Shown here in pieces: positions 35,094 to 42,815 of a stretch of DNA of 64,000 nt. A program made the translations under genes and the position numbers. Numbering within the stretch: the first letter of the stretch is position 1; each line of letters starts with the position of its first letter. The notes under the pieces were generated by a model. That model was given only the letters and a program-made list of their open reading frames with translations, did not search any database and was not told the DNA's origin. Origin of the DNA: Streptomyces uncialis. Its GTDB lineage: Bacteria; Actinomycetota; Actinomycetes; Streptomycetales; Streptomycetaceae. The DNA lies in assembly GCF_001905345.1 (NCBI RefSeq), contig NZ_LFBV01000002.1, positions 186,001 through 250,000 of the forward strand, written 5' to 3'.

Positions 35094-35347
35094 CCGAGCC
35101 GCGCGCGGAGGGATCAGCAGAAGGACCGCAGGAACCCGCCCAGGCGGCCTCCGACCCGGCCTCGGTCGCACGAGCTCTGCTGGCCGCCGCCCGACTGCCC
35201 GCCCACGAGGCGGAGGTGGCCGCCCTCGTTCTGGCCTACCCGGCCCAGCGTGCCGCGCTGGACACGCTGTACGGGATCGGGCCCGCGCCACGAACGGACC
35301 CGGCGGTTCGGGCCGCGCCGAGCCACGTCGGGAGGGAGGACCGGTAG
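35090..35347 (+). CDS. Small AtzG-like (DUF4089-type) partner of the amidase
   Basis: 85 residues, overlapping the amidase stop by four bases (ATGA). An N-terminal polar tail is followed by a helical pair, ARALLAAARLPAHEAEVAAL and AYPAQRAALDTLYGI. This size, helical pattern and position next to an amidase-signature enzyme are those of AtzG, which stabilises AtzE in an arrangement like GatC-GatA. The sequence similarity I can judge by eye is modest. Confidence 0.6.
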   Translation: MTEPRAEGSAEGPQEPAQAASDPASVARALLAAARLPAHEAEVAALVLAYPAQRAALDTLYGIGPAPRTDPAVRAAPSHVGREDR

Positions 35348-35481
35348 GAGCCGGTCGCGGCGCTGGGGTCGTCACTCGCCCCGCGCGCCGAGGCACGCCA
35401 CGCTTACCGGCGAGGGAACGCCGAGAACCATGCGGGCCTGTCCCTCGGCGTCGCTCCCCCCTGATCACACGGGGACAACGG

Positions 35482-35521
35482 CCCGGCGCCAGCGGCTTCC
35501 GATGAAGCCGCGGGCACCGGG
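35482..35521. terminator. Bidirectional terminator hairpin between convergent genes
   Basis: An inner perfect stem GCGGCTTC-cgat-GAAGCCGC is extended outward to 18 bp with two mismatches. It lies between the amidase operon and the oppositely oriented GPP34 gene. Confidence 0.6.
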
Positions 35522-35573
35522 CTCCACGGCGCGTCCATGACCGGGGTCTACGGCGCCTGCATCACCGGCCGGC

Positions 35574-36179
35574 TCACACGCCGCGCCACAGATTGGCGAA
35601 GGCCGAGCTCTCGATGGACCGCCTCTGACGCACGGCCTCCAGCTCCATCACCGCGTCGTGGACAGCGGCCACCACTGCCGTCACCGCCTCGTCGGCGAGG
35701 CCGGGCTCGTCGCCGGACCGTTCCTCGCCGATGCCGACGGCCGAGGCGAGAGCGCCCAGGACGGGTTCGTTCTCCTCCCAGCGCGCGACTGCCCGGCGGC
35801 GCGCGGGCGAATCGACCGGTCCCACGTGCCGCGGGCCGAAGGGCGAGGCCCCGCTCCGCCTGCTGGTCAGCTCGCCGTCCTCCTCCAGGGCAGCCTGGTA
35901 CGCGGCCGTCAGGTCCCGGCCCCGACGCCACAGCCAGTCCTCGATCCGCTCGTAGGGCGCCTGCCGGGTGAGCCCTGCCGCAGCCTCGGCCACAAGCCGG
36001 TCGTCCGGCACCGGCGGCCCATCCGGCACCACACGGTCACCGTCCACGGCAACCGTCCCGGCACCGATGAGATCGATCAGCTCGGCTCCCGCGAGTGCGA
36101 GCGACAGGTCGCCCTGGCCGACGGACCGCTCCGCCCCCCGGTCCAGACTGATGATGAACAGGTCTTTCGCCGTGGTCAT
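35574..36179 (-). CDS. GPP34-family protein
   Basis: 201 residues of the Golgi-phosphoprotein-3-like family that is expanded in actinomycetes. It opens MTTAKDLFIISLDRG, continues GDLSLALAGAELIDLIGAGT with DDRLVAEAAAGL, and ends in a helical region (AVHDAVMELEAVRQRRSIES). Eukaryotic relatives bind phosphoinositides; the bacterial role is unknown, with membrane or lipid association suspected. GGGGAG precedes the ATG. It is a lone gene. Confidence 0.8.
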   Translation of the reverse strand: MTTAKDLFIISLDRGAERSVGQGDLSLALAGAELIDLIGAGTVAVDGDRVVPDGPPVPDDRLVAEAAAGLTRQAPYERIEDWLWRRGRDLTAAYQAALEEDGELTSRRSGASPFGPRHVGPVDSPARRRAVARWEENEPVLGALASAVGIGEERSGDEPGLADEAVTAVVAAVHDAVMELEAVRQRRSIESSAFANLWRGV

Positions 36180-36509
36180 GAACGGCTCCCCTCACAAGCA
36201 TCGGCACCGGTCCGTCCTCGCTGCCCGGTCCGTGTCCGGGCCCGACCGGCAGCGAACACCGGCCCTCATATCCAGTATCACCCTCCTCCCCCGCGGCAGG
36301 AGCCCCGTCACGGTGCTGCGGGCGATTCCGCAGCCACCGCAACGGGGGGCTGTGCCGGATTCCGGCCGCCCGGGAAGCCGAAGCCCTCGACACCGTCCTC
36401 GACAGCCACCACCGCACCACTGCCGCGGCGCCCTCCCTAAGCGCCGTACGGCCTCCCCCGACGCCTCACGCGGCCGATGGGATTCTCCGGGGGAAGGGCT
36501 TGCAGGAAG
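36180..36509. other. Gap with no supported gene
   Basis: About 330 bases upstream of the GPP34 gene. A plus-strand run (AREAEALDTVLDSHHRTTAA near 36366-36430) may be the last piece of a lost gene but has no start and no recognisable domain. Confidence 0.4.
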
Positions 36510-36860
36510 CAGTGCGTGGTCGGGCGACAGCGGACCTGCGCGGGGGCGGCCCTGTTCCTGATCCCCGTCCGCTCGGCCCCGCTCCTGTGGTTCCTCTCGG
36601 CCGCGATCGGATTCCTGTTCCGCTTCAGCTTCCCCGCATGGCTGTGCGTCCCCTCCGGCGTCTCCCGTGTCGACGCCGAGCACATCGGCACCGCGGTGGG
36701 CCTCATGCTGACCCTCGCAGCGGTCGGCGGCTTCGTGGTCCCCCTGGTCTTCGAGAAGATCGTCCCCGCCGCGGGCTACGGCGCCGGCTGAATCACACTG
36801 GGCGCCCTCTCCGACCTCTCCGCGCTGATCGGCCTCCTCGGCCGCCCCGGGCCGACATCG
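36510..36860 (+). pseudogene. C-terminal relic of an MFS transporter
   Basis: The frame reads AGAALFLIPVRSAPLLWFLS, GFLFRFSFPAWLCVPSGVSR and VGLMLTLAAVGGFVVPLVFE, clearly three membrane helices of a major-facilitator permease. After GYGAG a TGA stands where Trp would be expected. Beyond the stop the same frame continues with ITLGALSDLSALIGLLGRPG, the next helix. The N-terminal two thirds are missing. It is a pseudogene with a nonsense codon and a 5' deletion. Confidence 0.7.
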
Positions 36861-37012
36861 CTCTCACTGCGGAGCCTGGGCAGGCATTCTGCCTGTACGG
36901 GATGCGTGCGAGTGAAAGCGGCGGCGGCCTCGGCAGTGCGCGGGCTTCGTCACGGCGCCGGGAGGGGAGGGTGGGCGCTGGACCGCCGGGAATGAACTGA
37001 GGAGTACCCCCT

Positions 37013-37573
37013 GTGACGCGCGCGACCATTCAGTGGATGATCGACAACGACGAGGCCCGGGCCGCGGCGGTTGCGGGTCTCGGCCTCAAGAAGGCGGTTC
37101 CCGACGCGCTCGTGACGGATCGCTGGTTCCTTCCGGACTACATGAAGGCGTTGGTGATCGAGGCGGTCCGGCGTGACGCTCCGGACGGTGTGGCCGAGGA
37201 GCTGATGCGGGTCCAGCGGCGTATGAGGAGGAACGCCGAGGAGATCGATGACTACGGGGCCGAGGTGCTGGCCCGGCTTGAGGGGCTGCGCGACGCGGAC
37301 GAGGTCGTTCCGGTGCTTGAGCGGGCACGGGACGAGGCTCCCGACCAGCTGAGGCGAGACCGGATCGAACGGGTTCTCGAACGGGTGCGGCAGCCCCGAA
37401 ATGGCCTTGAAGACCTGCTGGCCCTGAGCGACGAGCAGTTGGGCGCAATCCTGGCCGACCCGTGCGACCACTGTTGTGTCTACGGCTGCGGGCTGTGCCC
37501 CCTGCACTGCGTCATCTGCTGTGCAGGAACGTGTTACTGCTGCGCCGGCTGCCAGGCCGTGTCTGGCGAATGA
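37013..37573 (+). CDS. Protein with a 12-cysteine C-terminal tail, function unknown
   Basis: 186 residues. The first ~150 are charged and helical (EELMRVQRRMRRNAEEIDDY, RLRRDRIERVLERV-like repeats) with no hydrophobic segment. The last 36 contain twelve Cys within about thirty residues, including CDHCCVYGCGLCPLHC and CCAGTCYCCAGC, with a few aromatic residues. I do not recognise the family. A metal-binding tail is the plain reading; a peptide core matured by another enzyme is a second possibility. GTG with GAGGAG eight bases upstream is a good start. The gene abuts an IS5-type relic, so its downstream neighbours may have been lost. Confidence 0.7.
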   Translation: MTRATIQWMIDNDEARAAAVAGLGLKKAVPDALVTDRWFLPDYMKALVIEAVRRDAPDGVAEELMRVQRRMRRNAEEIDDYGAEVLARLEGLRDADEVVPVLERARDEAPDQLRRDRIERVLERVRQPRNGLEDLLALSDEQLGAILADPCDHCCVYGCGLCPLHCVICCAGTCYCCAGCQAVSGE

Positions 37574-37575
37574 GC

Positions 37576-37950
37576 ACCTGGCTGGTTCGCGGAGCCAGAG
37601 GATCAGGGAGGCCAGGACGATTCCGGCGCGGTGACGATCGGGGAGTTGTCGCATCTGGTCGGGATCGCGCGGAACGGTCGGCAGCGTGCTGGTGGGCACG
37701 GTTGACCGTGGAGCCGACCCGGACGGTGCACTCCACCCGGCCCCTGTTCCGGCAGCCCTGCCCACGTGCCGTCCGCCTCCCGGCGGGCGAAACGGCCGTA
37801 GACGGTCTGCCACGGCCCCTACCGCCCGAGCAGGTCGCGCCATGGGCCCCGGTCCGCAGCAGCCACAACACACCGTCGGTCACCCGCAGGTGATCACGCC
37901 ACGGACGGCCACACCCGCCCACCTGCGGCAACAGGAGATCAATGTCGCTC
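37576..37950 (-). pseudogene. IS5-type transposase relic
   Basis: Minus-strand pieces in different frames read SDIDLLLPQVGGCGRPWRDH, LRVTDGVLWLLRTGA, then PWRDLLGR-stop-GPWQTVYGRF, STVNRAHQHAA and finally LPDRHRAGIVLASLILWLRE. They follow the order of an IS5-family DDE transposase: N-terminal GRPxxDHRxVxxGxLWxLRTGAPWRDLP, the DSTVxRAHQHAA segment, and the C-terminal hydrophobic helix. It contains at least one frameshift, an in-frame TAG and an internal deletion of most of the catalytic domain. I could not define terminal inverted repeats. Confidence 0.7.
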
Positions 37951-38035
37951 CCCCCGCCGCGTCCGTCAACCCGCCTCGACCTGCCACAAGATCAATCATC
38001 GGACAAGCCTTGGGGATCCGGCCAACGGCTTCGGG

Positions 38036-38482
38036 TCAGGTCCGCTTGCGGCTCGCGATCCCGTCGGAGAGCTGCCGCACGTGAGCGGGGTCCGCGTCCC
38101 GGGCCAGGGCGACGTAGTGGTCCATGACGGCCGGCCGATAGCGCACGGGCAACGTCTGTCCTGGGGCGAGTCGGGTGAGCTCGGTGATCGTGAGGTCTTC
38201 GTCCGCGATACCGCGGAACGAGATGCCGCCAGCGGTCTCCACGTCGAACATCAGGACCACGCGTGGACTGCTGTTGACCTCCCGCCAGTCGACGAGAACG
38301 CCGAGCGCAAGCGCCCCCGTACGCAGTTCCGCATTGCGCTTCCGCGCATCACCGCTCAGCAGCGGGTTCGGGGCGACACCCGGGAAGTCGGGCCCGACGC
38401 CGAGCGATTCCCGACTCAAATCGGGCCTGAGCTGCGCCATCAGATCGTCGAGCTTCTTCTTCGAATTCTTCGAACGGAACAT
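38036..38482 (-). CDS. Hypothetical protein
   Basis: 148 residues without a recognised domain. It has a basic N-terminus (MFRSKNSKKKLDDLMAQLRP), a beta-rich middle (VDWREVNSSPRVVLMFDVET, GISFRGIADEDLTI) and a C-terminal helix ending in IASRKRT. The soluble, small beta domain resembles other uncharacterised actinomycete proteins. GAGGGG lies before the ATG. It is monocistronic. Confidence 0.65.
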   Translation of the reverse strand: MFRSKNSKKKLDDLMAQLRPDLSRESLGVGPDFPGVAPNPLLSGDARKRNAELRTGALALGVLVDWREVNSSPRVVLMFDVETAGGISFRGIADEDLTITELTRLAPGQTLPVRYRPAVMDHYVALARDADPAHVRQLSDGIASRKRT

Positions 38483-38938
38483 CCTGACCCCTCCCTCACG
38501 CCGGGGCCGGAATCCCGGCCTGGCGCTTCGCCCTCAGCGCGAGTGTATGTCGCGGCCCTTCCCGGGCTCCGCCGTATCGCCCCGTCCTGATGGGGTCGCC
38601 GTCTGCGGTCGCGGACGGGCTCGGTCGGTGCACCTACCTGTGTATCCGCGTTAGACGGTCACGCCGAAGACCTCGTTGACCGCCGCCTTCTGCTGACCGA
38701 CGCTCTCTTGCGCTGCACGGTCCTGGCCGCGGCAGCCGTTCCGTCCGGTCTGCGGCACAGGGCGTGTAGCGCGCGGCGAACGACGTCAGGGTCCCTCCGG
38801 TCCGCCGACGGGGCAGGGAGTTCCGTTAGGCCGGTGCCTCCTGCCGCTCCTCCGTGGGCTCGGCTCTCCAGGAGCCCTTCCCGTCCGGGGAAGCCCGCCT
38901 GGTCGACCCGGGCCTCCGTAGCGCGAGAAGTGGTCGGC
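38483..38938. other. Gap without a supported gene
   Basis: About 455 bases. On the minus strand a short tail ending at 38651 (QQKAAVNEVFGVTV-stop) looks like the C-terminus of a lost gene, but no upstream part is present. Nothing else is recognised. Confidence 0.35.
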
Positions 38939-39907
38939 TCAGCTCGCCCGTACGGCCTCCCGGTAGCGGCGGGGGGCCATGCCCGTGCTGCGCTTGAAGG
39001 CGTTGCTGAAGGCGCTCTCCGAGCTGTAGCCCAAGGAGGAGGCGATCGCCGACACGGGCGTGTCCTCCAGCCACAGGGTGTGCTGCGCCAGGCGCATCCG
39101 CCAGGCCCGCAGATAGGTCAGGGGCGGAACGCCCACGACCTCCTTGAAGCGCAGGGTGAAGCTGGTGCGGGACATGGCCGCGGCGCGGGCGAGCTGGGCC
39201 AGGCTCCAGGGAAGGGCCGGGCTTCCGTGCATGAGGCGCAGGGCGGGGGCGATGCGGTCGTCGGCGAGGGCGCGCAGCCAGCCTGTCTGGTGGGTTTCGG
39301 CATTCACACGGGTCAGGAAGATGCGCAGGACCTGTACGAGGAGCAGCTGAGCGAGGTGCTGTGCCGCGAAGGCGGCCCCCGGGGCGTCCGACCGGGATTC
39401 GCGCAGTGTCTGGTTCATGAGCCAGCAGGCCGTGGCGGCCTCTGTCGTGGTGGCGCTGGCGTGTATCAGCGGCGGGAGCACGGTCAGCAGCAGGTCCTTG
39501 CCAGCGGTGTTGAGGTCGATGTGGCCGCCGATGACGACGGTCTCCCGGCCTTCGCCTCCGATGTGCAGGAAGGTCTCGGTGGTCGCCTGGAGCAGGGGCA
39601 GCGCGTCGATCGGCGGCACCGCGGGGTCGCTCGCCAGGGTGTACCGACGGTCTCCGCTGAAGACGGTGACATCGCCCTCCTCCAGTCGGACGGGGTGGTC
39701 GATGCCCTGCATCACCAGCCAGATGACGCCTTGGAGCACGACTTGGACACCGAGTCGGCCCGGCGCCGGAAAGGCCAGGGCCCAGTCCCCCGCGGCGGTG
39801 AGGCCACGGGACAGGGCGCAGTGCGCGCCGGTGAGTTCGAGGGTCCTGGTGAGGGGATCGCGCAGGGCTGGGGAACCGAGTGGGGGCGCGGACAGCGGTG
39901 CGGCCAT
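38939..39907 (-). CDS. AraC-family transcriptional regulator with N-terminal cupin
   Basis: 322 residues from the start chosen. The N-terminal half is the cupin_6-type sensor (LEEGDVTVFSGDRRYTLASD). The C-terminal ~100 residues carry two helix-turn-helix motifs, SLAQLARAAAMSRTSFTLRF and VSAIASSLGYSSESAFSNAF, ending KRSTGMAPRRYRE. It is divergent from the small-peptide/YcaO operon with 157 bases between starts, so it is a candidate regulator of that cassette. An earlier in-frame ATG (39946) has no ribosome site. Confidence 0.85.
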   Translation of the reverse strand: MAAPLSAPPLGSPALRDPLTRTLELTGAHCALSRGLTAAGDWALAFPAPGRLGVQVVLQGVIWLVMQGIDHPVRLEEGDVTVFSGDRRYTLASDPAVPPIDALPLLQATTETFLHIGGEGRETVVIGGHIDLNTAGKDLLLTVLPPLIHASATTTEAATACWLMNQTLRESRSDAPGAAFAAQHLAQLLLVQVLRIFLTRVNAETHQTGWLRALADDRIAPALRLMHGSPALPWSLAQLARAAAMSRTSFTLRFKEVVGVPPLTYLRAWRMRLAQHTLWLEDTPVSAIASSLGYSSESAFSNAFKRSTGMAPRRYREAVRAS

Positions 39908-40064
39908 GTGCGGACTCTCGCGCAAGTCGCACGAACGGACAAGCATTCACATGGCGTTGCCCGGACCCCACGATGAGTGACAGGACGTCTCCCGGCCAGG
40001 GCCGCGTCCCGGATCGCGGCCGCTGGCCAGGCGGCCGGTTCCTCAGTCTCAGGAGGTTGTACGC

Positions 40065-40196
40065 ATGGGCGGATTCCAGGACCGTGTCAAGTTCCACCCG
40101 GACGAGGTAGTGCTGGCCCCGGCCGAGGAGCAGACCCTCGCTGAACTCGCGGACCAGTGCCAGGGCCAGGTGAACGAGTCGGCGGACGAGAGCTGA
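40065..40196 (+). CDS. 43-residue peptide, candidate RiPP precursor
   Basis: The peptide begins MGGFQDRVKFHPDEVVLAPA and ends in a polar segment that includes DQCQGQVNESADES. The start has the best ribosome site in the neighbourhood (AGGAGG, seven bases before ATG). It is separated from a YcaO gene by a strong hairpin, a layout common for RiPP precursors, which must be made in excess over their enzymes. The acidic, helical first thirty residues would suit a leader; the last ~14 residues, with one Cys, three Gln and three Ser, would be the core. No homology to a named class was recognised, so the assignment rests on size, ribosome site and position. Confidence 0.6.
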   Translation: MGGFQDRVKFHPDEVVLAPAEEQTLAELADQCQGQVNESADES

Positions 40197-40224
40197 CGCG
40201 GTCCACAGCCAGCAGATTCGCGGG

Positions 40225-40262
40225 CTGCGGGCCGCGGCGGGGGTACCTGCCGCGGCCCGCAG
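40225..40262 (+). terminator. Hairpin between the precursor-like gene and the YcaO gene (partial terminator)
   Basis: Perfect 14-bp arms, CTGCGGGCCGCGGC at 40225-40238 and GCCGCGGCCCGCAG at 40249-40262, with a ten-base loop. It lies 28 bases after the peptide stop and 23 bases before the YcaO start. A read-through terminator here would raise peptide mRNA relative to enzyme mRNA. Confidence 0.65.
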
Positions 40263-40285
40263 TCACCCAGCAGACGGGATGAACC

Positions 40286-41551
40286 GTGACCACCTCCGCG
40301 TACACCGCGGCTCCCCGGTCGGGAGAGCGCAGCCTGCCCTTGAGCGAGGCGTTCGACCGCGCGCGGTCCGCTGCCGCCGCTCTCTCGGTGGAGGCCGATC
40401 TGGAACCCATTCTCGACGGCAGCCCCGGCACCTGGCGGTGCATCCTGCGCCGCGACGGCGAGGATCTCCGCACGGGGCTCGGTCTGGGCAAGGGGAGCCG
40501 GGACGAGGCCCGGACGGGAGCCCTGTTCGAGGCGCTGGAGCACTACCTCTGCGGTGTGGACGGACTGGACCCGGCGGAGATCCGGTTGGCGCGCGGCCAC
40601 ACCCTCGCCAAGGGCCCGCTGTCCCGCGATATCGCAGTCGGGCTGCTGGGCCGGGTGCCCGACCAGTCGCTGGGTTGTCTGCCGTACCGGTCGCTCGCCG
40701 GTGCGCCGGACGTGCTCGTCCCCCTCTTCCTGTCCATGCCCGAGTATCTGGGGGCGGCCGGAGCGCGGGCCCGCCGGGTCGCGGGTGACAGCTACGACTA
40801 CCGCGCGGTCGGCCGCTACTCGGTCAACAACGGCTGGGCCGCCGGCGCGGACCCGGTGGAAGCCGCCGTGCACGCGATCAACGAGCTGATCGAGCGGGAC
40901 GCGCTCTCCCTGTTGCTGATCGGCCAGTTCCTCCGCGAGCGACCCGAGCGGCTGGCCGTCGTGGATCCGGCGACGCTGCCGGACGAGGTGGCCGCGCTGC
41001 TCGCCTTCGCCGAGGCGCACACGGGGCGTCGGGTCCACTTGATCGACATGACCAGCGACCTCGGTGTCCCGGCGTACACGGCCTACCTGCCGGCCCCGCA
41101 TGGGCAGCCGGCCCGGATCTGCGGGTGGGGAGCATCGCTGTCGCGCCGGTACGCCGTCACCCGAGCAGTGAGTGAACTCATCCAGCTCCACAGCACGATG
41201 CACCTGCGCGAGCAGTACGCTCACCTGCTGCCCGAGCAGCGTGACGACACCGGGCCGTACCCCGAGCTGCACGCCTGCTATCTGTCGGACTTCACCACCG
41301 CCCTGGCTTCGGCCGAACTCAGGGCGTACGAGGACACGGTGGCGCCGGACACGCCCCAGGGTCACCTCGACCGGCTCCTCACCGTCCTACGAGGGCACGG
41401 CTTCGCCGTCTACCAACGCGACCACCATGTCACCGCGGACCTCGCCGTCGTCAATGTGCTCGTGCCGGGATTGGAGCGGTTCATGCTCGTCACCGACGGG
41501 CAGGTCGTCGTACCCGGTGCCCGCGGGATGGCGGCCCGCGGACGTGGCTGA
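40286..41551 (+). CDS. YcaO-domain protein
   Basis: 421 residues. The ATP-binding features of the YcaO superfamily are visible: RDEARTGALFEALEHYLCG near residue 72, the E-rich helix EAAVHAINELIERDALSLLL, and RRYAVTRAVSELIQLHST. YcaO proteins activate a peptide amide with ATP to form azolines, thioamides or amidines. The C-terminus ends in VPGARGMAARGRG and lacks the PxPxP motif of azoline-forming cyclodehydratases. No partner of the SagC/ThiF-like or TfuA type is encoded nearby, so the reaction cannot be assigned. The GTG start is preferred; a nearby ATG is in another frame. The end overlaps the GNAT gene by eight bases. Confidence 0.87.
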   Translation: MTTSAYTAAPRSGERSLPLSEAFDRARSAAAALSVEADLEPILDGSPGTWRCILRRDGEDLRTGLGLGKGSRDEARTGALFEALEHYLCGVDGLDPAEIRLARGHTLAKGPLSRDIAVGLLGRVPDQSLGCLPYRSLAGAPDVLVPLFLSMPEYLGAAGARARRVAGDSYDYRAVGRYSVNNGWAAGADPVEAAVHAINELIERDALSLLLIGQFLRERPERLAVVDPATLPDEVAALLAFAEAHTGRRVHLIDMTSDLGVPAYTAYLPAPHGQPARICGWGASLSRRYAVTRAVSELIQLHSTMHLREQYAHLLPEQRDDTGPYPELHACYLSDFTTALASAELRAYEDTVAPDTPQGHLDRLLTVLRGHGFAVYQRDHHVTADLAVVNVLVPGLERFMLVTDGQVVVPGARGMAARGRG

Positions 41552-42548
41552 AGCACGATGGCGCCCGCTCGCCGTCACCGACGCCGCCTCGGTGGCGGCG
41601 CTGCTCACCGTCTGCGAAGCGGCCGACGGGGTCGGGGTCGCGGTCCGGGGCGCGGACGGCGTCCACGAGAACCTGAACGCCTCGGGCATCGACCTGGACG
41701 GTGGTACCGCATCCGTCTGGTGCGGCGGTGAGCCGGTCGCCTACGCGACCACGTGCATCCGGGAAGGCGCCGGTCCTGTCCGCCAACTGACCCTCGACAT
41801 CGCGGTGCACCCCGCGCACCGCGCTCCAGCGATGGTCCATCGACTCCTGGAGTGGTGCCGTGATACCGGTGTCCGGCGCCACCGTGAGCTGTCCGACGGC
41901 ACCCTGTTGGAGCTTCACGTCCGTACCCACCACGGCCAAGTGTGGCTCGCCGAGGCGTTGGACACCGCGGGGTACCGGCGCGAGCGCATCCACTGGGGCA
42001 TGCGGCTGGACCTGGGCACCCCACAGCCCATCGCCGCACCGGCGATGCCGCTCGGCACCGCGATCGTGCCCTTCGACGACGCGTTCGACGCGCAGCTCCT
42101 GGCGGCCCGCAACGTGATCTTCGCCGATCACTGGGGCAGCGTTCCGATGACGACACGGACGTGGCGCCACACCATCACCGGGAGCCCGCACTTCAGGCCC
42201 GGGTCCTCGTTCCTCCTCCTCTCGGAGCACGAGCAGGAGATCCTCTGCTACCTGATGTGCACCGAGTTGACGGACACCCGCACCGACCGCGAGCTCTACC
42301 TCGCCAACGCCGGTACACAACCCGCGCTCCATGGCAAAGGCCTGTACCGCGCCGTGTTCACCCACACCCTCGCCCGGGCGAGGGCCCAGGGCTACCGGTG
42401 GGCCGTCCTGGACGTCGACTCGAAGAACCCCATGGCCGCCGGAGGCTTCTACGAGCGCATGGGCCTGCGAAGGTTCCGGACCTGGACCACGCATGTGCAC
42501 GCACCGTCCGGGACGGCACCGCCGACGGTGCCCTCCGCCAGCCCGTAG
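41544..42548 (+). CDS. Tandem-domain GNAT N-acetyltransferase
   Basis: 334 residues with two GNAT-like halves. The first contains VRQLTLDIAVHPAHRAPAMV. The second has VIFADHWGSVPMTTRTWRH, the acetyl-CoA loop TQPALHGKGLYRAVFTHTLA and the final strand MAAGGFYERMGLRRFRTW. The layout resembles MshD-type double GNATs. Overlapping the YcaO gene (GTG inside its last codons), it probably acylates the modified peptide or protects the producer, as a GNAT does for goadsporin and other RiPPs. The peptide product is an inference. Confidence 0.8.
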   Translation: MAEARWRPLAVTDAASVAALLTVCEAADGVGVAVRGADGVHENLNASGIDLDGGTASVWCGGEPVAYATTCIREGAGPVRQLTLDIAVHPAHRAPAMVHRLLEWCRDTGVRRHRELSDGTLLELHVRTHHGQVWLAEALDTAGYRRERIHWGMRLDLGTPQPIAAPAMPLGTAIVPFDDAFDAQLLAARNVIFADHWGSVPMTTRTWRHTITGSPHFRPGSSFLLLSEHEQEILCYLMCTELTDTRTDRELYLANAGTQPALHGKGLYRAVFTHTLARARAQGYRWAVLDVDSKNPMAAGGFYERMGLRRFRTWTTHVHAPSGTAPPTVPSASP

Positions 42549-42721
42549 GTCCCTCCCCCGCTGTCGAGGGACCCATGGCCGCCGTACTCGGGCCCGGCCC
42601 CATCACGGTGACCGACTCCGCCCGCCCTCCCGGGCCGACCCCGGAATGCCACCGAGGCACGAGGAGCGGCCGCCGCGCGGACCGGCCTCCCGGGTCGGGC
42701 CGCGCATGGCTGTCCGGCCCA

Positions 42722-42773
42722 CGCAGAGCCCCTTCGCAGAGCCCTTTCGCAGAGCCCTTTCGCGGAGCCCCTT
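42722..42773. repeat. Four tandem copies of a 13-bp unit
   Basis: The unit CGCAGAGCCCYTT repeats four times head to tail (42722, 42735, 42748, 42761) and trails off in a degenerate fifth copy. It lies in the gap between the convergent GNAT and MFS genes and has no coding role. Confidence 0.8.
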
Positions 42774-42815
42774 CGCCGGGCCCGGTGGTCGGCAGGTGAC
42801 CGGCGGTCGACAGGG

